Of a stretch of 12,058 nt of DNA, positions 6,346-12,058 are shown piece after piece. Each line of letters begins with the position of its first letter. Within the stretch, counting starts at the first letter, position 1. The position numbers were made by a program, and so were the translations under genes. This DNA comes from Propionibacteriaceae bacterium (GTDB lineage: Bacteria; Actinomycetota; Actinomycetes; Propionibacteriales; Propionibacteriaceae), in contig JAGXHS010000020.1 in NCBI GenBank assembly GCA_024636075.1, positions 1 through 12,058 of the forward strand. Direction: 5' to 3'. The notes under the pieces were generated by a model. That model did no database searches, was not told where the DNA came from, and saw only the letters and a program-made list of their open reading frames with translations.

Positions 6346-7455
6346 GTGCGTGAGTACATGCTGGTGCTGCTGGTGGCAGCAACCACGACCTACCTGGTTA
6401 GCGGTTTGGCGAGGCGCATCGCGCTGAAGCTGAACGCCGTTGCCCAGGTGCGTGACCGGGATGTGCACGCGGTGCCGATTCCCTATCTGGGCGGACTGGC
6501 GATGCTGGCCGGTGTCAGTGCCGCCTTCCTGCTCGCCGGACAACTGCCGTTCCTGGGTGAGCACGCCGTGGTGACCCATGACGCGCAAGCCATCCTGCTC
6601 GCGGGGGCGGTGATCTGCGCGGTCGGCGTGCTGGATGACATCCTGGAGCTGTCGGCCCTTGCCAAAGCGGCGGGGCAGGTGTTGGCTGCCGGCATCGTGG
6701 TGATGAACGGGGTACGCGCCTACTGGATCGCGCTGCCGAACCGAATCTTCGCTCTGGACACGGCCACGTCGATCCTGGTCACGGTGGCGTTCATCTTCCT
6801 CTGCGCCAACGCCATCAACTTCGTCGACGGTCTGGACGGTCTTGCAGCCGGCGTGACGGCGATTGGTGCGCTCGCCTTCTTCAGCTACACCTACCTGCTG
6901 GCCTGGGAACAGGAACTGGTGCGTGCGACAACGGCGAGCCTGATCACGGTGGCGATAGCAGGGGTCTGCATCGGCTTCTTACCGCACAATTTCTATCCCG
7001 CGCGGATGTTCATGGGCGACTCCGGGGCATTGCTGCTCGGCCTGCTGATGGCCGCATCCACAATTTCGTTGACCGGGCAGATCGACCCGTCCGCTTTGGC
7101 GGGAGCTGGTCGAGCCGGACTGCTGCCAAGCTACCTGCCGATCATCCTTCCGGTGGCGGTGATGGCTGTCCCGTTCCTCGATCTGGTGCTCGCCTACGCG
7201 CGCCGCACCATGGCTGGCACGTGGTGGTTCGTTGCCGACAAGCAGCACTTGCACCATCGACTGTTGGAACGCGGACACTCCCAGCCCAGGGCGGCAGTGC
7301 TGATGTACCTGTGGACCGCACTGGTGGCGTTCGGCGTGATCGCCATCGTGCTGTCCGCCAACTGGTGGGTGCTGGTGGTGGTCCTGGTTGTGGGAGTACT
7401 GCTGGCGTTTTTCTCGATGCGTACAGGTGGAGTCTCTCCGCAGCACCATTCGTAG
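6346..7455 (+). CDS. wecA: Undecaprenyl-phosphate GlcNAc-1-phosphate transferase (WecA/TagO family)
   Basis: This integral membrane enzyme moves N-acetylglucosamine 1-phosphate (or a related sugar phosphate) from its UDP form to a polyprenyl phosphate, starting a cell-envelope polymer. In mycobacteria the orthologue begins the arabinogalactan linker. The 369-residue protein is hydrophobic throughout with about ten or eleven membrane segments. Family motifs are visible: DVHAVPIPYLGG (39-50), the catalytic Asp pair D97-D98 in GVLDDILEL, NFVDGLDGLA (158-167), FMGDSG (222-227) and the HLHHRLLERGHS loop (301-312). GTG 6346 starts three bases after the tsaC stop. GGGGAG at 6327-6332 is a rather distant binding site, and ATG 6358 is an alternative. 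MraY is less likely given the HxHH loop and the genomic position. The true acceptor glycan cannot be read from the sequence. Confidence 0.9.
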   Translation: MREYMLVLLVAATTTYLVSGLARRIALKLNAVAQVRDRDVHAVPIPYLGGLAMLAGVSAAFLLAGQLPFLGEHAVVTHDAQAILLAGAVICAVGVLDDILELSALAKAAGQVLAAGIVVMNGVRAYWIALPNRIFALDTATSILVTVAFIFLCANAINFVDGLDGLAAGVTAIGALAFFSYTYLLAWEQELVRATTASLITVAIAGVCIGFLPHNFYPARMFMGDSGALLLGLLMAASTISLTGQIDPSALAGAGRAGLLPSYLPIILPVAVMAVPFLDLVLAYARRTMAGTWWFVADKQHLHHRLLERGHSQPRAAVLMYLWTALVAFGVIAIVLSANWWVLVVVLVVGVLLAFFSMRTGGVSPQHHS

Positions 7456-7460
7456 ACGGT

Positions 7461-7489
7461 TCGACAGCATCTCGGCGGACCGCTAGTCT
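7461..7489 (+). promoter_or_regulatory. Candidate promoter of the ATP synthase operon
   Basis: TCGACA (7461-7466, five of six to TTGACA) and TAGTCT (7484-7489, fits TAnnnT) are 17 bases apart, the ideal spacing, in the only gap between wecA and the atp genes. Transcription would start near 7496 and leave about 55 bases of leader before the first gene. This is the best promoter match in the window. Confidence 0.55.
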
Positions 7490-7551
7490 CAAGAAAATCC
7501 GTGAGCCCCAGCCGACGTCGGCTTCGACACACGACAGGGAAGTAGGCCCCA

Positions 7552-8085
7552 ATGACGCGAGTTGCCCTGCGCCAGCATGCTGGGCAGCCGCGTGCGGTCA
7601 CGCCAGGCTCGCGGCGAGCGCCGAGCCAGGCTGCTGAGCTGACCATCGGGCTGTTGAAGGGTGGACTGCTGGCAGCACACCTGGCGCTGGGCGCGGCACT
7701 GCTGTTGGGGTGGATCGTTGCGGGCGCCGCCGGGTTGGCCACAGCTGCCATCGCCGGGGCGATCACGCTGATCTTCTTCGCGACCGGCCAGGGTGTTCAG
7801 GTGATCGCCTCGGAAATGGTCAACACCTCCGGACTCCTCTTGGTGGTGAGCTCGTATCTGATCCGTGTCATCGTGATGGGGTTGTTGTTGGCGCTCGCCT
7901 CGAGCTCCAGTGAGTTGTCCAGTGCGCTGCTGCCGGTGCCTCTGATGCTGGGAGTGCTCGGCACCGCCGCCGGATGGGTGCTCGGGGTCCTGGTGACCAG
8001 TACCAGGCAACGGGTATTGATATTTGACTCACTGTGGGAAGCTGAGGTCGACGAGTTGAGTCACGTGCGGGGTGTTTCTTCATGA
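7552..8085 (+). CDS. AtpI-like membrane protein
   Basis: A 177-residue protein with a basic N-terminus (about 1-30) and four predicted membrane helices at about 38-58, 60-78, 93-115 and 130-150, followed by a charged cytoplasmic tail. Size, four-helix layout and position just before atpB match the AtpI/Rv1303 type of accessory protein, which helps c-ring assembly or stability in some bacteria. Sequence similarity is too weak to read by eye, so the assignment rests mainly on context. ATG 7552 follows AGGGAAG (7536-7542) by nine bases. Its TGA overlaps the next ATG by four bases (ATGA 8082-8085), suggesting coupled translation. Confidence 0.72.
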   Translation: MTRVALRQHAGQPRAVTPGSRRAPSQAAELTIGLLKGGLLAAHLALGAALLLGWIVAGAAGLATAAIAGAITLIFFATGQGVQVIASEMVNTSGLLLVVSSYLIRVIVMGLLLALASSSSELSSALLPVPLMLGVLGTAAGWVLGVLVTSTRQRVLIFDSLWEAEVDELSHVRGVSS

Positions 8086-8110
8086 CGGCGACGTTCGGCG
8101 CTGCTAGACT
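8082..8110 (+). promoter_or_regulatory. Candidate internal promoter before the AtpZ-like gene
   Basis: ATGACG (8082-8087, four of six to TTGACA) and TAGACT (8105-8110, TAnnnT) are spaced 17 bases apart. The layout resembles the promoter candidate 620 bases upstream. It lies inside the first codons of the annotated 82-residue frame. If real, translation would start at GTG 8121, ten bases after the -10 box, giving a nearly leaderless message. Confidence 0.35.
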
Positions 8111-8330
8111 CCCTCACGAAGTGAACGACGACGATCCCACACGACATGGCGGCAGCGATGACGGCATGGCAGTGATCAGCTACATCCTTTCCGGGCTGCT
8201 GCTGTACGGCGGGCTGGGCTGGCTGGCAGACCGCTGGCTTGAGACGACATGGCTGCTGCCGGTCGGCTTGATCCTTGGCTTGCTGGCCAGCATGTACCTG
8301 ATCTTCAAACGTTACGGGGGACTGAAGTGA
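8082..8330 (+). CDS. AtpZ-like small membrane protein
   Basis: An 82-residue protein with a polar N-terminus and two membrane helices at about 29-48 and 55-76, ending in a basic KRYGGLK. The pattern YGGLGWLADRWLETTWLLP followed by GLILGLLASMYLIFKRYG matches the ATPase_gene1/AtpZ family (Gly-x3-D turn, Thr-x4-Pro, then a Gly-rich second helix). That family lies next to atp genes and has been linked to Mg/Ca ion handling and c-ring assembly. ATG 8082 overlaps the preceding gene by four bases but has no good binding site. In-frame GTG 8121 and ATG 8166 are alternatives, and ATG 8166 would start right at the first helix. It sits 25 bases before atpB. Confidence 0.68.
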   Translation: MTATFGAARLPHEVNDDDPTRHGGSDDGMAVISYILSGLLLYGGLGWLADRWLETTWLLPVGLILGLLASMYLIFKRYGGLK

Positions 8331-8355
8331 TCGACGAAGGTCGAGGTGAGCAGCG

Positions 8356-9159
8356 TTGAGTGTCACATGGCTACTGCTGCCCATGGAAGCAGGGACCTCA
8401 GGTGAGGGCTACACGTCCCCGAGCGTCGAGGATTTCCGCTTCGAGGGGACGTTCGGCGTCGACTGGTTGAACAAGCCGCTGTGGCAGGCGATCATCGCTG
8501 CCCTGTTGGTGATCGTCCTGTGGCTGCTGGCCTCGCGCAGATTGAAGGTCAAGCCGTCCAAGGGTCAGTACGTCGGCGAGTTCATCTACGACTTCATTCG
8601 CAACGGTATCGCCCGCGACATCATTGGCCCCGAGTACCGCCGTTTCCTGCCTTACCTGTTGGCGCTGTTCAGCTTCATCCTGATCAACAACTGGTTCGGC
8701 GAGTTGTTCATCTTCATGTTCCCGACCTTCTCCAACGTGGGGTATGCCTACGGACTGGCGCTGACGACGCTGGTCGTCTACATCGCAGCAGGTGTCAAGA
8801 AGCACGGCCGCGGCTACCTGAAGAGTGCTCTGATCCCCGCTGGCGTGCCACCGTACCTGTACGTCCTGATCATTCCGTTGGAGTTCCTCTCCAAGTTCAT
8901 CACTCAGCCCGTGACTCTGGCATTGCGACTGTTCGCCAACATGTTCGCCGGTCACCTGGTGGTGTTGGTCTTCGTGGTGGGCGGTGCCTACCTCCTCACC
9001 TATTCGGGCAACCTCGGCTACAACGCCGCGGGTGTCATCTCATTGATCTTCAGTGTGGCCATCTTTGCGCTGGAGATCTTTGTCGGGGCCCTGCAGGCCT
9101 ACATTTTTACCGTCCTGTCCGCCCAATACGTGTCGGCTTCGATGGCCGACGATCACTGA
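8356..9159 (+). CDS. atpB: F0F1 ATP synthase subunit a
   Basis: Subunit a forms the two proton half-channels beside the c-ring in the membrane. The 267-residue protein has a short polar N-terminus, then about five or six hydrophobic helices. The essential arginine is R191 in QPVTLALRLFANMFAGHLV, and the final helix EIFVGALQAYIFTVLSAQYV is characteristic. The start chosen is TTG 8356, because GAGG (8343-8346) lies nine bases upstream. ATG 8383 is in frame but has no binding site and would remove nine residues. The gene is separated from atpE by 42 bases holding a perfect hairpin. Confidence 0.96.
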   Translation: MSVTWLLLPMEAGTSGEGYTSPSVEDFRFEGTFGVDWLNKPLWQAIIAALLVIVLWLLASRRLKVKPSKGQYVGEFIYDFIRNGIARDIIGPEYRRFLPYLLALFSFILINNWFGELFIFMFPTFSNVGYAYGLALTTLVVYIAAGVKKHGRGYLKSALIPAGVPPYLYVLIIPLEFLSKFITQPVTLALRLFANMFAGHLVVLVFVVGGAYLLTYSGNLGYNAAGVISLIFSVAIFALEIFVGALQAYIFTVLSAQYVSASMADDH

Positions 9160-9166
9160 TCACGAC

Positions 9167-9184
9167 TTCTTCGATTTCGAAGAA
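9167..9184 (+). promoter_or_regulatory. Intercistronic hairpin before atpE
   Basis: TTCTTCGA (9167-9174) and TCGAAGAA (9177-9184) are perfect inverted copies with only TT between, giving a realistic seven-bp stem with an ATTT loop. It lies between the atpB stop and the atpE binding site in a conspicuously AT-rich patch for this genome. No T-run follows, so it is not a terminator. Intercistronic structures around atpE affect its expression in E. coli, and c-subunits are needed in many copies per enzyme, so a role in mRNA processing or stability is plausible but inferred. Confidence 0.65.
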
Positions 9185-9189
9185 ACCCG

Positions 9190-9195
9190 AAAGGA
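9190..9195 (+). promoter_or_regulatory. Strong ribosome binding site of atpE
   Basis: AAAGGA, extended by further A residues, ends six bases before ATG 9202 and begins six bases after the hairpin. It is among the best and least structured binding sites in the window, consistent with the high demand for subunit c. It favours ATG 9202 over the in-frame ATG 9211. Confidence 0.75.
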
Positions 9196-9201
9196 AATGT
9201 A

Positions 9202-9420
9202 ATGATTCTCATGGAGATCTCCGGTTCGCTCAACATGATCGGCTACGCCCTTGCCACTCTGGGCCCGGCCCTTGGTGTTGCGTGGATCTTTTCCTCGGTG
9301 ATCAACGGCACTGCCCGTCAGCCCGAGGCCCGTGGCGCCATGATGAGCACCGCTTTCATCGGCTTCGCAGTCGTTGAGGCGCTTGCCATCATTGCCATCG
9401 CCCTCGCCTTCGTCATCTGA
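9202..9420 (+). CDS. atpE: F0F1 ATP synthase subunit c
   Basis: Subunit c forms the rotating proteolipid ring. The 72-residue protein is a two-helix hairpin with the polar loop A38-R39-Q40-P41-E42 and the ion-binding carboxylate E59 in GFAVVEALAII. The next residue is Ala, and a Val sits where sodium-type rings have Gln, so the ring should use protons. Helix 1 reads GYALATLGPALGVAWIFSS: aligned on RQP, the glycines of the packing motif are kept at 21 and 25 but are Ala at 27 and Ser at 31, and Trp28 is unusually bulky. Glu42 follows RQP as in other actinobacteria. ATG 9202 is fixed by the binding site; ATG 9211 would give a start more like homologues. Confidence 0.96.
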   Translation: MILMEISGSLNMIGYALATLGPALGVAWIFSSVINGTARQPEARGAMMSTAFIGFAVVEALAIIAIALAFVI

Positions 9421-9431
9421 TTCGGGTCACC

Positions 9432-9998
9432 GTGATCACGCCCAACATCTGGGTTCCACTGGAACTGGACCTGGGTCCGCTGGCACCAGCGCACCTGTCC
9501 GAGATCCTGATGGGCATTGTCCTCGTCGGTCTCGTCTGGCTGGTACTCGCCAAGAAGGTCGTCCCGGCCTACGAGAAGATGTACGCCGAACGGGCGGACG
9601 CCATCACGGGTGGGATCGAGCGTGCCGAAGCGGCTCAGGCCAAGGCGCAGGAGGCCCTCGCCGAGTACAAGGCGCAGTTGGCTGGTGCCCGAGAGGAAGC
9701 TGCCAGCATCCGGGAGGACGCCAAGAACACCGGTGCCCAGATCATCGCCGAGATGCGCGAACAGGCCACCGCCGAGTCCAACCGCATCATCGAGCAGTCC
9801 GAGCGGCACATCAACGCCAGCAGGCAGCAGGCCATGGAGCAGCTGCGGCGCGAAGTGGGTGGTCTGGCCACCACCCTGGCGACGAAGATCGTTGGCGAGA
9901 GTCTGCAGGACGACCAACGCTCCAAGGCAACGGTGGACAGGTTCATCAGTGAGCTGGAGTCCGAAACCGAATCGCTCGGGCAGGACAGTTGGCAATGA
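9432..9998 (+). CDS. atpF: F0F1 ATP synthase subunit b
   Basis: Subunit b is the peripheral stalk that holds the F1 head against rotation. The 188-residue protein has one N-terminal membrane helix (about 22-40, ILMGIVLVGLVWLVLAKKVV) followed by a long charged, Ala-rich helix (about 45-165) made for a right-handed coiled coil, with the conserved ERADAITGGIERAE stretch. It is a plain b subunit with no delta fusion. GTG 9432 is 11 bases after the atpE stop, and its binding site is weak. Its stop overlaps the atpH start by four bases (ATGA 9995-9998). Confidence 0.95.
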   Translation: MITPNIWVPLELDLGPLAPAHLSEILMGIVLVGLVWLVLAKKVVPAYEKMYAERADAITGGIERAEAAQAKAQEALAEYKAQLAGAREEAASIREDAKNTGAQIIAEMREQATAESNRIIEQSERHINASRQQAMEQLRREVGGLATTLATKIVGESLQDDQRSKATVDRFISELESETESLGQDSWQ

Positions 9999-10795
9999 GC
10001 CACACCGAGTCCGGACGTGCCCGTATCAGCGAACTCAGCCGCGTAGCTGATGAGCTGTCGCTGAGCGCTGAGGACGCCGGCCAGCTGTTCGGCGTGGTGG
10101 ATGCGATGACGCACTCGTCGGCATTGCGTCGCGCCCTGTCGGATCCGGGTTCGGCGGACGAGCAGAAGGTCGGCATCGTTCACCGGCTCTTCGGTTCGCA
10201 GACGTCGAAGGTGGCGCTGCAGTTGATACGTGAAGCGGTCAAGCTGCGGTGGTCCAGCAGCGGTGCCTTGCTGGACGCACTGGAGTACCAGGCGGTACGG
10301 GGCGAACTGCGCTCCGCGCAGGACTCCGGACGACTGGACGAGGTGCTCGACGAACTGTTCCGTACATCCCGGATTGCTGAAGCATCGGCCGATCTGCGGG
10401 ATGCCTTGGGCAGCCGGGTGATTGCCGTGGGACCCCGCCAGGACCTGATCGAGAAGCTGCTGGCCGGCAGGGCCGACCCGGTGACGATCACTTTGGCCCG
10501 GCGGGCCGTGGGATCGCGGGAGCGCGGCTTCGTGGCGACTTTGGAGCAGTACCTGGGGATCGCCGCTGAACTCCGGGATCGCCGAGTGGCCATCGTCACA
10601 GTGGCCAGGGCGATGACCGAGGAGCAATCCGCGCGGCTGTCGGCTGCGCTGACCAAGTTGGCCGGTGGTGAGGTGGATCTGCAGATCCACGTCGACCCCG
10701 ATGTGCTCGGTGGAGCGCGGGTGGAGATCGGCGCCGTACTGATCGAAGGGACCGTGTCGGGGCGCTTGGAAAGGCTCCGGCGGAGTCTCGGCTGA
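9995..10795 (+). CDS. atpH: F0F1 ATP synthase subunit delta
   Basis: Delta caps the top of F1 and joins it to the b stalk. The product is 266 residues, much longer than the roughly 177 of E. coli and normal for actinobacteria. The C-terminal half carries the recognisable delta/OSCP signature, including AIVTVARAMTEEQSARLSAAL, then VDPDVLGGARVEIGAVLIEGTVSGRLERLR. ATG 9995 follows AGGA (9982-9985) by nine bases and overlaps the atpF stop. An in-frame TTG at 9989 is too close to the binding site. The N-terminal half is predicted helical with little visible conservation. Confidence 0.94.
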   Translation: MSHTESGRARISELSRVADELSLSAEDAGQLFGVVDAMTHSSALRRALSDPGSADEQKVGIVHRLFGSQTSKVALQLIREAVKLRWSSSGALLDALEYQAVRGELRSAQDSGRLDEVLDELFRTSRIAEASADLRDALGSRVIAVGPRQDLIEKLLAGRADPVTITLARRAVGSRERGFVATLEQYLGIAAELRDRRVAIVTVARAMTEEQSARLSAALTKLAGGEVDLQIHVDPDVLGGARVEIGAVLIEGTVSGRLERLRRSLG

Positions 10796-10804
10796 ATGAC
10801 TGTG

Positions 10805-10820
10805 TTGCCCCTCGGGGCGA
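10805..10820 (+). other. Small hairpin in the atpH-atpA gap
   Basis: GCCC (10807-10810), loop CTCG, and GGGC (10815-10818) form a short stable stem that can be extended by T-G and T-A pairs to 10805-10820. No T-run follows. It is in the only sizeable gap (52 bases) among the F1 genes. The structure is short enough to arise by chance. Confidence 0.4.
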
Positions 10821-10847
10821 ATGACATCAACGAAAGAGTAGGACGCA

Positions 10848-12058
10848 ATGGCGGAACTGACGATTCGCAGTGAGGACATCCGCGACGCACTCGACGAGTT
10901 CGTCCGGGACTACAGCCCTTCTGCTGCAACCCGTGAAGAGGTTGGCACCGTGGTCACCTCAGGTGACGGGATTGCGCGGGTGGAGGGGTTGCCCTCCGTG
11001 ATGGCCAACGAACTGCTCGAGTTCGACAACGGCACCATGGGCATCGCGCTGAACCTCGACGTCCGGGAGATCGGCGTCGTCGTCCTCGGGGAGTCCGAGG
11101 GCATCGAAGAGGGAAGCAGCGTGCGCGGCACCGGTGACGTGCTGTCGGTTCCGGTCGGTGACGGCTACCTCGGTCGGGTGGTGGATGCCATGGGCAACCC
11201 CATCGACGGACTGGGCGACATCACCGACGTCGACGGTCGGCGCGCCCTGGAACTGCAGGCCGCCGGGGTGATGGACCGCCAGGAAGTCCGCGAACCGCTG
11301 CAGACCGGGCTGAAGGCCATCGACGCGATGATCCCGATTGGGCGTGGTCAGCGGCAGTTGATGATCGGCGACCGCAAGACCGGCAAGACCGCCATTGCGA
11401 CCGACACCATCATCAACCAGAAGTCGAACTGGGACACCGGAGACCCCACCAAGCAGGTGCGCTGCATGTACGTGGCGGTTGGTCAGAAGGGCTCAACAGT
11501 CGCGGAGGTGCACGGCGCGCTGGAAAAGGCGGGTGCGATGGAGTACACCACCATCGTGCACGCGTCGGCCTCGGATGCCGCAGGCTTCAAGTACCTCGCC
11601 CCGTACTCGGGTTCTGCCATCGGGCAGCACTGGATGTATGCCGGCAAGCACGTGCTGATCATCTTCGACGATCTCACCAAGCACGCCGAGGCCTACCGTT
11701 CGATGTCCTTGTTGCTGCGCCGCCCACCGGGTCGCGAGGCCTACCCCGGCGACGTCTTCTACCTGCACAGCCGCCTGCTGGAACGTTGTGCCAAGCTCTC
11801 CGACGAGTTCGGTGCCGGCTCGATGACTGGTCTGCCGATCATCGAGACCAAGGCCAACGACGTCTCCGCGTTCATCCCGACCAACGTGATTTCCATCACC
11901 GACGGCCAGATCTTCCTGCAGTCCGACCTGTTCAACGCCAACCAGCGCCCAGCCATTGACGTTGGCATCTCGGTGTCGCGTGTCGGTGGTGCCGCCCAGG
12001 TGAAGGCGATGAAGAAGGTGTCGGGTTCGCTGAAGATCACGCTGGCCCAGTACCGCTC
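10848..12058 (+). CDS. atpA: F0F1 ATP synthase subunit alpha, 3' end beyond window
   Basis: Alpha is the non-catalytic nucleotide-binding subunit of the F1 hexamer. The frame runs from ATG 10848 to the window edge, giving 403 complete codons, so about a quarter of the usual 510-550 residues is missing at the C-terminus. The Walker A loop is GDRKTGKT (174-181) and the Walker B strand HVLIIFDDL (268-276). The alpha signature DVGISVSRVGGAAQVKAMK carries the arginine finger R378 that reaches the neighbouring beta catalytic site. The GDRKTGKT loop marks alpha rather than beta. GGA (10841-10843) lies just before the start with AAAGAG a little further upstream, so the binding site is modest. In the standard operon atpG, atpD and atpC should follow. 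Confidence 0.97.
   Translation, partial: MAELTIRSEDIRDALDEFVRDYSPSAATREEVGTVVTSGDGIARVEGLPSVMANELLEFDNGTMGIALNLDVREIGVVVLGESEGIEEGSSVRGTGDVLSVPVGDGYLGRVVDAMGNPIDGLGDITDVDGRRALELQAAGVMDRQEVREPLQTGLKAIDAMIPIGRGQRQLMIGDRKTGKTAIATDTIINQKSNWDTGDPTKQVRCMYVAVGQKGSTVAEVHGALEKAGAMEYTTIVHASASDAAGFKYLAPYSGSAIGQHWMYAGKHVLIIFDDLTKHAEAYRSMSLLLRRPPGREAYPGDVFYLHSRLLERCAKLSDEFGAGSMTGLPIIETKANDVSAFIPTNVISITDGQIFLQSDLFNANQRPAIDVGISVSRVGGAAQVKAMKKVSGSLKITLAQYR

Noticed and set aside
8481..9377. 298-codon plus-strand frame across atpB and atpE
   Set aside because: It overlaps two clear ATP synthase genes in another frame and translates to an Arg/His-rich product with no domain.
9432..10795. Mycobacterial-type fusion of b and delta subunits, or a frameshift splitting one
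   Set aside because: atpF ends with its own stop and atpH has its own binding site and a full-length delta. The four-base ATGA overlap is normal operon spacing, not a broken fusion.
9635..10879. 414-codon minus-strand frame across atpF, atpH and atpA
   Set aside because: It runs antisense through three conserved genes and shows no recognisable motif; high GC keeps it open.
1..12058. A defence island, mobile element or new biosynthetic cluster
   Set aside because: Every gene has a clear or likely housekeeping identity in a known conserved order, all on one strand, with no integrase, transposase, toxin-antitoxin or nuclease genes and no obvious composition break apart from the AT-rich atpB-atpE gap.

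Overview
The window is a gene-dense, all-plus-strand, high-GC chromosomal segment of an actinobacterium. The order thrB - rho - rpmE - prfA - prmC - tsaC/sua5 - wecA - (atpI-like) - atpB-E-F-H-A is the housekeeping order familiar from Actinobacteria; in Mycobacterium tuberculosis it corresponds to the Rv1296-Rv1308 stretch (from memory). A long, repeat-rich N-terminal insertion in Rho also fits this phylum. AtpF and AtpH are separate proteins, so this is not the mycobacterial arrangement in which the delta subunit is fused to a second b-type subunit. I cannot place the organism below phylum level. The first 24 bases are not genomic: they match the end of an Illumina Nextera (Tn5) read-2 adapter. 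The sequence is therefore a short-read contig end that was not trimmed.

Layout: (1) 25-899, thrB without its first codons. (2) 900-1173, a 274-base leader in front of rho, followed by rho (1174-3177), whose disordered N-terminal region carries two separate 15-bp in-frame tandem repeats. (3) rpmE (3292-3501), closed by a strong 12-bp-stem intrinsic terminator. (4) A tight translation-related and envelope-related cluster: prfA, prmC (4-base overlap), tsaC/sua5 (overlaps prmC) and wecA (3-base gap). PrmC methylates the GGQ glutamine of the release factor encoded immediately upstream. (5) A 96-base gap with a plausible sigma-70-type promoter, then the ATP synthase operon: an AtpI-like four-helix protein, a small AtpZ-like two-helix protein, atpB (a), atpE (c), atpF (b), atpH (delta) and atpA (alpha, cut off by the window end). 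No intergenic stretch exceeds 300 bases. I saw no tRNA, rRNA, CRISPR array or insertion sequence.

This is core metabolism and I find no undescribed defence, mobile or biosynthetic system in it. The parts worth a second look are the repeat tracts in the Rho disordered region, the terminator that sits between rpmE and prfA with almost no room for a new promoter, a perfect hairpin directly before the atpE ribosome binding site, a c-subunit whose glycine packing motif is partly replaced, possible regulatory structures before rho and rpmE, and the adapter contamination.
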